From positions 124,001-188,000 of the forward strand of contig NZ_BMND01000007.1 in the NCBI RefSeq assembly GCF_014646275.1: a stretch of 64,000 bases of DNA. Reading direction: 5' to 3'. The stretch is from Streptomyces kronopolitis. GTDB taxonomy: Bacteria > Actinomycetota > Actinomycetes > Streptomycetales > Streptomycetaceae. This document shows, piece after piece, positions 48,404 through 56,755 of this stretch. The position numbers were made by a program, and so were the translations under genes. Within the stretch, counting starts at the first letter, position 1, and the number at the start of each line of letters is the position of its first letter. Below the pieces are notes generated by a model that had not been told where the DNA came from, did not search any database, and was given only the letters and a program-made list of their open reading frames with translations.

Positions 48404-49084
48404 CTAGCGCTCGCCGGGCGCGACCAGCCCCGACTCGTACGCGAAGATCACGGCCTGCGCACGGTCGCGCAGCGCCAACTTCGCCAGCACCCGCCCGATA
48501 TGGGTCTTCACGGTCTGCTCCGCGAGGATCAGCGCCTCGGCGATCTCCTGGTTGGACAGCCCGCGGGCGATCAGCTCCAGGACCTCGGTCTCGCGCGGGG
48601 TCAGCCCGTTCAGCCGCAACGCGGTGCGGTCCGCCCGGGGCGCGGGCCGCTGCCGGGCGAAGTCGGCGATCAGCCGCCGGGTCACGGACGGCGCGAGCAG
48701 CGCCTCACCGGCCGCCACCACCCGGACCGCGGAGATCAGATCGGCCGGCGGCGCGTCCTTGAGCAGGAACCCGGACGCGCCCGCGCGCAGCGCCTCGTAG
48801 ACGTAGTCGTCGACATCGAAGGTGGTCAGCATCAGCACCTTCGGCCGGTGGGTGACCCCGGGCGGCGGAGCGAGCAGCTGCCGGGCCGCCTCCAGCCCGT
48901 CCATCTCCGGCATCCGGACGTCCATCAGCACCACATCGGGGTGCGCCCGGCGGCTCAGTGCCACGCCCCGCACACCGTCCGGCGCGTCACCTACCACCTC
49001 GATGTCGCTCTGCGCGGCGAGCAGCGCGGCGAAGCCCGCACGCACCATGGCCTGGTCGTCGACGATGATCACGCGGGTGGTCAC
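48404..49084 (-). CDS. NarL/LuxR-family response regulator
   Basis: 226 aa. Receiver: VIIVDDQAMVRAGFAALLAAQ (acidic pair near residues 9-10), phospho-Asp in DVVLMDVRMPEMDGLEAA, Lys in FLLKDAPPADLISAVRVVAAG. LuxR helix-turn-helix: LTPRETEVLELIARGLSNQEIAEALILAEQTVKTHIGRVLAKLALRDRAQAVIFAYESG. The GTG start overlaps the stop of the histidine kinase (GTGA), so the pair is translationally coupled and cognate. Likely targets include the neighbouring DUF1023/acyltransferase genes; not shown by sequence. Confidence 0.94.
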   Translation of the reverse strand: MTTRVIIVDDQAMVRAGFAALLAAQSDIEVVGDAPDGVRGVALSRRAHPDVVLMDVRMPEMDGLEAARQLLAPPPGVTHRPKVLMLTTFDVDDYVYEALRAGASGFLLKDAPPADLISAVRVVAAGEALLAPSVTRRLIADFARQRPAPRADRTALRLNGLTPRETEVLELIARGLSNQEIAEALILAEQTVKTHIGRVLAKLALRDRAQAVIFAYESGLVAPGER

Positions 49085-50481
49085 AGGGCACCGGAATCCT
49101 TCGTGGGCGGGGACGACACCGGGGCGGCCGGCGGCGCGAGCGGAAGCTGTGCGGCGACCCGGAAGCCGCCGTCGGGCAGCGGCCCGGTGTCGAGCGAGCC
49201 GTCCACCAGCCGCACCCGCTCCCGCATCCCGACCAGGCCGTGGCCGGTGCCGCCGGTCTCCAGCGGGGCGGACGGCGTGGCGGGCGCGGGCGGCGGGGAG
49301 TTGACGATCAGCACGGTCAGCCGGGCGCCGTCCGACGTGGTCCGCAGCGACACCCGGGTCGGCGCGCCCGGCGCGTGCCGTACGACATTGGCCAGCGCCT
49401 CCTGGACGATGCGGTACGCCGACAGGTCCACCGCCGGCTCCAGCGCCGTCGGCTCCCCGGGCAGCGCCAACTCGACCGGCACGCCGGCCCGTACGGTCGC
49501 CTCGACCAGCTTCTCCAGCATCCCGATCCCGGGCTGCGGGGCCTTCTCCGGGCCGCCGTGGCGCTCCGACTCCTCGCTGCGCAGCACCCCGAGCAGCCGG
49601 CGCATCTCGGCCAGCGACTCACGGGCGCTCGCCGCGATCGCCCCGAACTCGTCGGCGGCCGCCGCGGGGAGGCCGCCGATGCGGTACGGGGCGCTGTCGG
49701 CCTGGACCGTGATCACCGACATGTGGTGGGCGACGACATCGTGCAGCTCACGGGCGATCCGGGCGCGTTCCTCCAGCAGGGTGCGACGGGCCCGCTCGGC
49801 CTCGCTGATGGTCTCCTGCTCGATCAACTTCCGCTGCGCGTCGCCCCGTTCCCGCAGTATGGCGCCCATCATCAGCACCACACCGGACAGGACGAACAGC
49901 AGCACCCAGGTGCTCTGGATCCCGTCGGGCGCGGCGATGTCGGAGACGACCCCGGCCGCACCGGTCGCCAGCCACACGGCGATCAGGGTGCGGCGGCGCT
50001 CACGCAGCGACAGCGCCAGCATCAGCGCCAGGTAGCCGACGATCACCGGGGGCGGCCAGGGCCAGGGGCGGCCCACCGTGCCGTCGAGCAGCGAGAGCGC
50101 CTGCGCGCAGATCAGATCCGCCGCGAAGATCACCCACCAGGCCTGGAGCGGCCGGGTCACCGCGAGGAGCAGGGGGGCGGCCTGCGCGGTGGCCAGCGCG
50201 CCGGCCATGCCGCCGGCCATGTCGTAGTCGTGGGAGAGGACGGCGATGGTCACGGGCAGCAGGGACACCGCGAACGCGAACGCGACGCCGTACGGCAGCC
50301 GGCGCAGCCAGAGGTTGCGGACCGTGCCGAGCAGCGGGGTGCCGGGCGCGGTCGGGGTGCCGAGTTCGACGGCGAGCAGCCGCCGCGCCTGGCGTACGGC
50401 ACGCAGCGCCCGGTACCCGGCCCGCGCGGGCGCGGAGCGGCGAGGGGAGGCGGGAGGCGGTGGGGGAGGGGTTTCGGTCAT
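49081..50481 (-). CDS. membrane sensor histidine kinase (HisKA_3 family)
   Basis: 466 aa. The N-terminal half has about six transmembrane segments in two groups (about 60-215) with short loops, so the sensing part is membrane-embedded. A coiled-coil linker (ILRERGDAQRKLIEQETISEAERARRTLLEE) leads to RARIARELHDVVAHHMSVITVQADS with phospho-His. Then IVQEALANVVRHAPGAPT (N-box) and GTGHGLVGMRERVRLVDGSLDTGPLPDGGFRVAAQLPL (G-box). First of the two-gene operon with the regulator at 48404. ATG 50481. Confidence 0.94.
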   Translation of the reverse strand: MTETPPPPPPASPRRSAPARAGYRALRAVRQARRLLAVELGTPTAPGTPLLGTVRNLWLRRLPYGVAFAFAVSLLPVTIAVLSHDYDMAGGMAGALATAQAAPLLLAVTRPLQAWWVIFAADLICAQALSLLDGTVGRPWPWPPPVIVGYLALMLALSLRERRRTLIAVWLATGAAGVVSDIAAPDGIQSTWVLLFVLSGVVLMMGAILRERGDAQRKLIEQETISEAERARRTLLEERARIARELHDVVAHHMSVITVQADSAPYRIGGLPAAAADEFGAIAASARESLAEMRRLLGVLRSEESERHGGPEKAPQPGIGMLEKLVEATVRAGVPVELALPGEPTALEPAVDLSAYRIVQEALANVVRHAPGAPTRVSLRTTSDGARLTVLIVNSPPPAPATPSAPLETGGTGHGLVGMRERVRLVDGSLDTGPLPDGGFRVAAQLPLAPPAAPVSSPPTKDSGAL

Positions 50482-50601
50482 GGCGCCCTCACGGTAAGCG
50501 GACCGCGGCGGCCCCGGCGTCCTCCCTGGGGCCGGACTTGCGGCAGTACCCAGGGAGGAGCCCGCGCTCCGGAAGGGCGCGGGGCAGACCGGCGGGCAGC
50601 C

Positions 50602-51483
50602 CTAGAGCTCCGCCAGCAGCTCGGCCTTCTTCGTGCTGAACTCGTCGTCGGTCAGCAGACCGGCCCCGTGCAGCTCACCGAGGTGCCGGATGCGGTCCGC
50701 GATGTCCGCCGGATCCCGCCGGGCGTCCCCGGTCCGGCGGCGCACCGGCTCGCCGTCCGGCGTCTCCAGCGCCGGATCGGCGGCGCGCACGGCCTGCAGC
50801 ACCGAGGCCGCGAACGGCAGCGACTCGTGCACCGGGCCGTAGCCCGGCCCGAACACCACGGCGGCCGGATCCTGGTCCGCCTCGTCGGCCGCGGCGTCGC
50901 GGGCACCGCGCGCCAGCAGCCGCAGATAGCCGTGGAGGATCTCCGGCGACCGCCACTCGACACCGGCCAACTCCCCTACGGGGAAGGTCTGGTCGCCGCT
51001 CTTCCACTTCGCGGAGGAGGCGCCGGTCCAGAACCAGCGGAAGGCGACCGAGCGGCCGTCGAAGGAGGCCTTGCCGTCATAGGCCTTGAAGTGCAGCGGC
51101 GGCTCCGGCGCGGCCACCAGATGGCGGTCGGCGGGCTCCTTCGCATCGGGCCCGAGCACCGTGCGCAGCTCGTCGGCGTAGAACTCGGCCAGGGTCGCGC
51201 GCCCGGCCGGCAGCACCAGCCGGTACGGATCGCAGTCCTCCTTGAGCTGCCCGTCCGCCGCCTCCATCAGCGGATCGGCGCCCTGCCGCGGCACGGCGTG
51301 CAGCACCACCGTGCCCCGTCTGCCCTCGCTCACCTCGACAGCGCTCAGCGCCTCGTACGGAATGCGTCGCTCGCCGAGCGCCTGGAACAGCTTCGGCCTG
51401 CGGATCCCCCGTTCGAAGCGGATGAGTACGGAGTCCGCGTCGAACTCCCAGACGGCGTGAAAACCGGCCAGCACATCACCCAT
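50602..51483 (-). CDS. DUF4429 protein with C-terminal SHOCT domain
   Basis: 293 aa from ATG 51483 (ATG 51492 is the alternative, three codons upstream). MGDVLAGFHAVWEFDADSVLIRFERGIRRPKLFQALGERRIPYEALSAVEV is the characteristic DUF4429 beginning, and a second half-repeat follows at about 130 (HFKAYDGKASFDGRSVAFRWFWTGASSAKWKSGDQTFPVGELAGVEWRSPE). The last about 35 residues (ADIADRIRHLGELHGAGLLTDDEFSTKKAELLAEL) form a SHOCT helix pair. Resembles PH-like domains that may bind lipids or proteins. Function unknown; no signal peptide. Stands 120 nt upstream of the histidine kinase on the same strand. Confidence 0.9.
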   Translation of the reverse strand: MGDVLAGFHAVWEFDADSVLIRFERGIRRPKLFQALGERRIPYEALSAVEVSEGRRGTVVLHAVPRQGADPLMEAADGQLKEDCDPYRLVLPAGRATLAEFYADELRTVLGPDAKEPADRHLVAAPEPPLHFKAYDGKASFDGRSVAFRWFWTGASSAKWKSGDQTFPVGELAGVEWRSPEILHGYLRLLARGARDAAADEADQDPAAVVFGPGYGPVHESLPFAASVLQAVRAADPALETPDGEPVRRRTGDARRDPADIADRIRHLGELHGAGLLTDDEFSTKKAELLAEL

Positions 51484-51685
51484 GTGGCTCATCGTATGCG
51501 GGCGGTTGCCCGCCCGTCCCCCTTCCCGACAGCTCAAGGGTGCCACCGGAGCTACGCGCGTCACCCCGCCCGCTCCTGCCCGCCTCATGGACGTGGCCCG
51601 CGCCGGGCGCGGTTCCCGCGGGTACGGCCCGTCCCCGGGCGCCGGGCCGTACCCGCGGCCGCCGGTCCGTGCTGCCGTGGCCCGC

Positions 51686-52930
51686 TCAGGCCGTGGCGGT
51701 GGCGCACTGCGGGTCGGCGGACGCGCAGTCGACGGTGCCGGTGTCGCCGACACCGACCAGTGCGAAGTTCTTCAGGCTGCGGGTGCCGGGCGCGAAGTAG
51801 CCGGCGTGCCCGACGGCCCCGTCGGCCGACAGGACCCGCGCGCCGAAGGCCGGATCGACCGGGTCCGCGCCGTGGCCGAGCCCGCCGACCTCCAGGTTCG
51901 GCACGTCCTGGATCCAGTCGTCGGAGTCCCGCATCGCCCAGACCCGGGCCCGGGTGCCCAGCCCGGCGAGGCTGCCGGCCCGCATGCCCGGGCTGCCCGC
52001 CACCGCGATGTCCTTGACGTTCGAGGGCAGGGTGCGGGCCGCGACACCGCACACCACGGAGCCGTAGCTGTGGCAGAACAGCGAGACCGAGTCGGCCGAC
52101 GGCAGCGCGTCCACCAGGGCGCGCAGCCGCACCGCGCCGGCCTCGGCCAGCTGCCCGGTGGCGGCCTCGACCCCGAGGCCGGACGGCGAGGTGTAGTCGG
52201 CCCAGGCGATCACGGCCGTACGGGCGCTCGGGCGGGCCGACCGCTCGGCGCCGTAGAGGGCGCGCGCCATGCCGACGGGGGCGGCGGTGGCCCGCGCGGT
52301 GCGCTCGAAGGTCGACAGGTTGGTGTCCACGCCGGGCACCACGACCGAGACCCGGTCCGCCTTCGTGAGGTTTCCGAAGACCTCGGCGGCCCGTCCGCCG
52401 TCGGCCGGGTCGAAGGCCAGGATCTGCCGGCCGGGGGTCATCAGCGATTCGAGGCGGTGCATCAGCCGGCCCGCCTCCTGGCGGCCGACGGGGGTGAGCC
52501 GGTGGTCGCCCATCCGGCGTTTCTCGACCGCGCGGGCGTCGTCGATGGCCATCCGGTTGGCGCGGTAGCGCAGCTGCGCGGGGGCGCCGCCCATATTGCC
52601 GACGACCAGCGGATAGCGGGTGGCGAGCTGCTGCTTCTCGGCCCGGCTGAGCGGGGCGAAGAAGGCCCGGACCGCGGACGGCGAGCCGTTGGGGTCGGGC
52701 AGCGGGCGCCCCAGGAAGGTGGCGTGCTTCCAGGCGGCCTTGGCGGTGGCCAGGGGGTTGGCGTCGTCCTTGGTGCCTCTCACGGCGGTCCAGCCGGTCA
52801 TCGCAAGCATCACGAACACCACCACCAGGGCGAGTGCGGTGCGCAAGGCGGTGGACTGAAGGAAACCGGAGGAGGGGCCGAGGCCCGGGAAGGAAGTCAC
52901 CGCGAGCCACCCTAGGAGAAGCGGAAGCAT
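51686..52930 (-). CDS. DUF1023 alpha/beta hydrolase (paralogue 2)
   Basis: 414 aa from ATG 52930; GTG 52957 would add nine residues. Two hydrophobic segments at the start (LPLLLGWLAVTSFPG, ALRTALALVVVFVMLAMTGW) may form a hairpin anchor. Core: ILAFDPADGGRAAEVFGNLTKADRVSVVVPGVDTNLSTFERTARATAAPVGMARALYG, nucleophile elbow SLFCHSYGSVVCGVAARTL, then GHGADPVDPAFGARVLSADGAVGHAGYFAPGTRSLKNFALV. Paralogue of the protein at 47076-48242, with the same elbow CHSYGSVVCG. Two Cys close to the end (DCASADPQCATATA) are peculiar to this copy. Confidence 0.9.
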   Translation of the reverse strand: MLPLLLGWLAVTSFPGLGPSSGFLQSTALRTALALVVVFVMLAMTGWTAVRGTKDDANPLATAKAAWKHATFLGRPLPDPNGSPSAVRAFFAPLSRAEKQQLATRYPLVVGNMGGAPAQLRYRANRMAIDDARAVEKRRMGDHRLTPVGRQEAGRLMHRLESLMTPGRQILAFDPADGGRAAEVFGNLTKADRVSVVVPGVDTNLSTFERTARATAAPVGMARALYGAERSARPSARTAVIAWADYTSPSGLGVEAATGQLAEAGAVRLRALVDALPSADSVSLFCHSYGSVVCGVAARTLPSNVKDIAVAGSPGMRAGSLAGLGTRARVWAMRDSDDWIQDVPNLEVGGLGHGADPVDPAFGARVLSADGAVGHAGYFAPGTRSLKNFALVGVGDTGTVDCASADPQCATATA

Positions 52931-53134
52931 GCCTGTGGTGGCCGTGAGTGATCTCACGTTTCACGGTGGGTATTTCGACCAAACCGGACACCCGTCGTCC
53001 GTTTTCGGTGCTCAGTCGTGCAGGGGTGGTCTCAGGGGGCACCGCCACCGATCGCGCAGCGCGGGACGGCAGTTACGGGGAGTGGGCGGGGTCGCGGTGT
53101 TCGCCCGGGGGACTCCAGTCGCTGCCGGCCGCGC

Positions 53135-53791
53135 TCACCGCGTCCGCCAGTTCCCCTCGATCGCCGGCCCGATGTGATCCAGATAGGACATGGTCAACTC
53201 GCGGATCGCGTCGACGCTGCAGTCCTCGCCCACGCTCCAGACCTTGCCCGCGGCCCGCATCACCCCGCTGAACATGGCCACCAGCACCCGCGGCCGCGGA
53301 TCGGCGTCCACGTCCAGGCCCTCGCGCCGGGCGACCAGGCGCGCCATCTGCTCCTCCAGCTCCGCGGAGCGCCGCAGCAGGACGGCGACCAGCGCCGGCG
53401 TCGACTCGATCATCCGGTAGGTGCGCATGTACAGCTCCACCGGGATCACCGACGCGATGGCGGTGCCGATGCCGTCCCAGGCGACCGCCACCGTGTGGCG
53501 CAGGGCGGTGAGCGGGGCCTCCGCCGCGGGCCGGGCCCTCAGCTCGTCGAGGAAGCGGGCCTCGACCATCCCCTGGACGGCGAAGGTGACGTCCTCCTTG
53601 TTCGCGAAGTAGCGGAAGAACGTCCGCTGGGAGACGTCCACCGCCTCCGCGATCTCGTCGACGGTCGTCGCCTCGTACCCCTGCTCGGTGAACAGCTCCA
53701 GCGCCGCCCGGATCAGGGCGTCGTGGGTGCGCTGCTTCTTGCGTTCCCGCAGGCCGCCCGCGGGTGCCGGATGCGGCGTCGAGGTGGCCAT
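53135..53791 (-). CDS. TetR-family repressor of the adjacent MFS exporter
   Basis: 218 aa. The helix-turn-helix is RTHDALIRAALELFTEQGYEATTVDEIAEAVDVSQRTFFRYFANKEDVTF near residues 21-70. The ligand-binding part is helical with aromatic and Met residues. ATG 53791 is 118 nt from the divergent MFS gene, and two strong palindromes lie between. It likely represses the exporter until a toxic ligand binds. Confidence 0.93.
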   Translation of the reverse strand: MATSTPHPAPAGGLRERKKQRTHDALIRAALELFTEQGYEATTVDEIAEAVDVSQRTFFRYFANKEDVTFAVQGMVEARFLDELRARPAAEAPLTALRHTVAVAWDGIGTAIASVIPVELYMRTYRMIESTPALVAVLLRRSAELEEQMARLVARREGLDVDADPRPRVLVAMFSGVMRAAGKVWSVGEDCSVDAIRELTMSYLDHIGPAIEGNWRTR

Positions 53792-53843
53792 CCAAGCGCC
53801 GCCTTTCTCTGGTGTTCTCGCTGCTCAGGGTACCTGTGAGCGA

Positions 53844-53894
53844 GGTGACAGTCACCGACTGATGAATTGCTTTGTCAACTGTCAGTGGCTGACA
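53844..53894. promoter_or_regulatory. two palindromic TetR operators and exporter promoter
   Basis: GGTGAC-A-GTCACC (53844-53856) and TGTCAG-TGG-CTGACA (53880-53894) are both perfect palindromes, their centres 37 nt apart. The hexamer TTGTCA (53873-53878) and TGACAT near 53890 could be -35 and -10 of the exporter promoter, the second operator covering the -10. Related but not identical half-sites (GTGAC/TGTCAG) suggest two affinities. Confidence 0.75.
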
Positions 53895-53908
53895 TTAGCC
53901 TCCTCGGT

Positions 53909-55510
53909 ATGAGCTCTCAGACCCCGGTTGCCCACGCCGCGCCGGAACTTCCCGTACCGGAGCCCCCCAAGGGGCTGCGAGGCCATCCGTGGCTGACCCT
54001 CTTCTCCGTGGCCATCGGCGTCATGATGGTCGCCCTCGACGGCACCATCGTCGCCATCGCCAACCCGGCCATCAAGCAGGACCTCGGCGCCTCGCTGGCC
54101 GACGTCCAGTGGATCACCAACGGCTACATGCTCGCCCTGGCCGTCTCGCTGATCACCGCGGGCAAGCTCGGTGACCGCTTCGGCCACCGCCAGACCTTCC
54201 TCATCGGCATCCTCGGCTTCGCCGCCGCCTCCGGTGCCATCGGGTTCTCCCACGAGGTCTCGCTGGTCATCACCTTCCGCGTGCTGCAGGGCCTGTTCGG
54301 CGCCCTGCTCATGCCCGCCGCGCTGGGCCTGCTGCGCGCCACCTTCCCGGCCGAGAAGCTCAACATGGCCATCGGCATCTGGGGCATGGTCATCGGCGCC
54401 TCCACCGCCGGCGGCCCGATAGTCGGCGGACTGCTGGTCGAGCACGTCAACTGGCAGTCCGTCTTCTTCATCAACGTCCCGGTCGGCGTGCTGGCCCTGG
54501 TCCTGGGCCTGGTGATCCTCAAGGACCACCGCGCCGAGAACGCCCCGCGCTCGTTCGACGTCCCGGGCATCGTGCTGCTCTCCGGCGCGATGTTCTGCCT
54601 CATCTGGCCGCTGATCAAGGCGTCGGAATGGGGCTGGGGCGACATGAAGACCTGGGGCTTCCTGATCGGCTCCGTGGTCCTCTTCACCCTGTTCGCCGTT
54701 CTGGAGACCAGGGTCCGCGAACCGCTCATCCCGCTGCGGATGTTCCGCTCGCTGCCGCTGACCGCCGGCACGGTCCTGATGGTGCTCATGGCCTTCGCCT
54801 TCATGGGCGGCCTGTTCTTCGTGACGTTCTACCTCCAGAACGTGCACGGCATGACCCCGGTGGACAGCGGTCTGCACCTCCTGCCGCTCACCGGCATGAT
54901 GATCGTCGGCTCGCCGCTCGCCGGTGCCCTGATCACCAAGCTCGGCCCGCGCCTGCCGCTGGTCGGCGGCATGGTCCTCACCGCCGTCGCGATGTACGGC
55001 ATGTCCGGCCTGGACACCGACAGCGGCACCGGCCCGATGTCCCTCTGGTTCGCGCTGCTGGGCCTGGGCCTCGCGCCCGTCATGGTCGGTGCCACCGAGG
55101 TCATCGTCGGCAACGCCCCGCTGGAGCTCTCCGGTGTCGCCGGCGGCCTCCAGCAGGCCGCGATGCAGGTCGGCGGCAGCCTCGGCACGGCCGTGCTCGG
55201 CGCGGTCATGTCCTCCCGGGTGGACGACAAGCTCCCCGGCGCGTGGCATGCGGCGGGCCTTCCGCCGGCGCCGCCCGCCCAGGCGTCCCAGCTGTCCGAC
55301 GCGGTCTCGGCCGGGTACGCGCCGGTCCCCAAGGGCACCCCGCCGCAGCTCGCCGAGAAGATCACCTCCGTCGCCCACGACACCTTCGTCTCCGGCATGG
55401 GCCTGGCCTTCACGGTCGCCTGCGGGGTGGCCGTCGTCGCGGCCTTCGTCGCCTTCTTCACCAAGCGCGGCGCCAATGCCGAGGCGGGTGCCGGCGTCGG
55501 CCACATCTGA
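53909..55510 (+). CDS. DHA2-family (14-TM) MFS multidrug exporter
   Basis: 533 aa from ATG 53909. About 14 hydrophobic helices. Motif A-like GKLGDRFGHRQTFLIG follows helix 2, and the first helix carries the DHA2 proton-relay-like VALDGTIVAIANPAIKQDLGASLADVQWITNGYMLALAVSL (D and the WxxxxYxLxxA pattern). Motif C GWGMVIGASTAGGPIVGG follows. This is the EmrB/QacA branch; proton-driven efflux of hydrophobic toxins or an antibiotic is likely. Divergent TetR and palindromes indicate substrate-induced expression. A perfect 20-bp terminator lies 68 nt downstream. Confidence 0.95.
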   Translation: MSSQTPVAHAAPELPVPEPPKGLRGHPWLTLFSVAIGVMMVALDGTIVAIANPAIKQDLGASLADVQWITNGYMLALAVSLITAGKLGDRFGHRQTFLIGILGFAAASGAIGFSHEVSLVITFRVLQGLFGALLMPAALGLLRATFPAEKLNMAIGIWGMVIGASTAGGPIVGGLLVEHVNWQSVFFINVPVGVLALVLGLVILKDHRAENAPRSFDVPGIVLLSGAMFCLIWPLIKASEWGWGDMKTWGFLIGSVVLFTLFAVLETRVREPLIPLRMFRSLPLTAGTVLMVLMAFAFMGGLFFVTFYLQNVHGMTPVDSGLHLLPLTGMMIVGSPLAGALITKLGPRLPLVGGMVLTAVAMYGMSGLDTDSGTGPMSLWFALLGLGLAPVMVGATEVIVGNAPLELSGVAGGLQQAAMQVGGSLGTAVLGAVMSSRVDDKLPGAWHAAGLPPAPPAQASQLSDAVSAGYAPVPKGTPPQLAEKITSVAHDTFVSGMGLAFTVACGVAVVAAFVAFFTKRGANAEAGAGVGHI

Positions 55511-55577
55511 CGCCCGCCCGGCCCTGCGACGACCGGTCGCACGGCCCGGCGGCACCTGACCGCCCCCGCAGCACTCC

Positions 55578-55624
55578 GGCGCGCGTCCGGTCCGGGATCT
55601 TCCCGGACCGGACGCGCGCCTTTT
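55578..55624 (+). terminator. strong intrinsic terminator of the MFS exporter gene
   Basis: 20-bp perfect stem GGCGCGCGTCCGGTCCGGGA (55578-55597) and its complement at 55601-55620, with a TCT loop and TTTT right after. It starts 67 nt past the exporter stop. Confidence 0.92.
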
Positions 55625-56213
55625 GCGTGCCGGGGGAGGGGGAGAGCGAGCGGTGTGGGGTGGGGTGGGGCGGGGCGGGGTGAGGGAGTCGACGGAGCCG
55701 GATCCGGAGCGCGCCGGCGCGGTGGCCGTCGGGCGCGGCGGCCGGGCGGTTGCCGGGCGCGGTGGCCGACGGGCCCGGGCCCCGCGCACCCGCCGGACGT
55801 CAGCAGTCCGCGTCAACCCGCCGTACGGGGCCGCCGTCCGCCCCTTCCGCCGTACCGCCTGCGGGAGTTGGCCCCGGCCGTGGCGCGGAATCCCTCATCC
55901 GGATGAGCCGGCGTGGGAACCCGCGCCCCGCCTGCGGTCCTCCTGGTGGCGCATGTCCGCGCGGGCGCCCGGTGCGCACCGGGGAGAACGGTTTCCGCGA
56001 TCGGCGTCCGCCGCCCCGTCCCGCGTCAACACCGCGCACCGGCGGCCCGCTCCGGACCGATCCGCTCGTCCACATACCTGATCCGGGTGGGACGGCCGCC
56101 ACGGCCTTGGCAGCCGCGCCGCCGCCTCGCGAAGCTCGATGCCGAAGAACCCGCCGCGGGCATCCGGCCCGCCGCGACCCTGCACATCGCCTACTCCACG
56201 GGGGAGATTCCCA
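55625..56213. other. 589-base gap upstream of the I36-type gene
   Basis: Very GC-rich with short G- and C-rich tracts (GGGGTGGGGTGGGGCGGGGC near 55660). No supported gene and no clear repeats beyond these. Frames are Arg/Pro-rich. The right end carries the ribosome binding site of the gene at 56214. Confidence 0.4.
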
Positions 56214-56630
56214 ATGCGACCGCGTCTGCGCACGTCCCGCACCACCGCTCTGCTGACCGGCCTCACCGCGCTGGCCGCCGTGCTCGCCCTGCCGCCCGCC
56301 GCCGGCACCCCGGCCGCGCGAGCGGCCACCGCCGGCCGGGGCGCCGCCTCGGGGGACTGCGCCGCCGGCCAGTTCTGCGTCTGGCCGGCAGCCGACTTCC
56401 GCGGCAAGCGGCGGACCTACGAGCTGTCCGACATCGACATCGAGAGCTGCGTCCCGCTGCCCGAGGGCAGCACCGCCGCGGCGCTCGCCAACCGCACCGG
56501 GCGGCCGGTCACCACCTACCAGAGCGCGAAGTGCGACGAGACCGGCGAATACAACACCTATCCGGGCGGCGGCACCTGGGTGCCCCGATCCCCTTATCAG
56601 GTAAGGGCGTTCAAGGTATGGGAGCGCTGA
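56214..56630 (+). CDS. secreted peptidase inhibitor family I36-type protein
   Basis: 138 aa from ATG 56214, with GGGGGAG 6-8 nt upstream. Signal peptide (basic, then LLTGLTALAAVLALPPAAGTPAARA) ends near residue 38. The mature domain, CAAGQFCVWPAADFRGKRRTYELSDIDIESCVPLPEGSTAAALANRTGRPVTTYQSAKCDETGEYNTYPGGGTWVP, is a small crystallin-like beta-sandwich with four Cys, as in SMI-type metalloprotease inhibitors. It may inhibit proteases outside the cell. A bidirectional terminator follows. Confidence 0.85.
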   Translation: MRPRLRTSRTTALLTGLTALAAVLALPPAAGTPAARAATAGRGAASGDCAAGQFCVWPAADFRGKRRTYELSDIDIESCVPLPEGSTAAALANRTGRPVTTYQSAKCDETGEYNTYPGGGTWVPRSPYQVRAFKVWER

Positions 56631-56681
56631 ACCGCCTGCCCGGGCAGCCCCCGCGCACCCTCACCGCCCGCCGTACGGCAC

Positions 56682-56722
56682 CGCGCCCCCCGACCGGCGA
56701 AGGACGCCGGTCGGGGGGCGCG
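56682..56722. terminator. perfect 18-bp bidirectional terminator
   Basis: CGCGCCCCCCGACCGGCG (56682-56699) pairs with CGCCGGTCGGGGGGCGCG (56705-56722) over a 5-nt AAGGA loop, between the convergent I36 and aceE stops. Confidence 0.9.
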
Positions 56723-56755
56723 GGGAGCACGCTGCGGCGGCCTGCCGCGGTGAGG

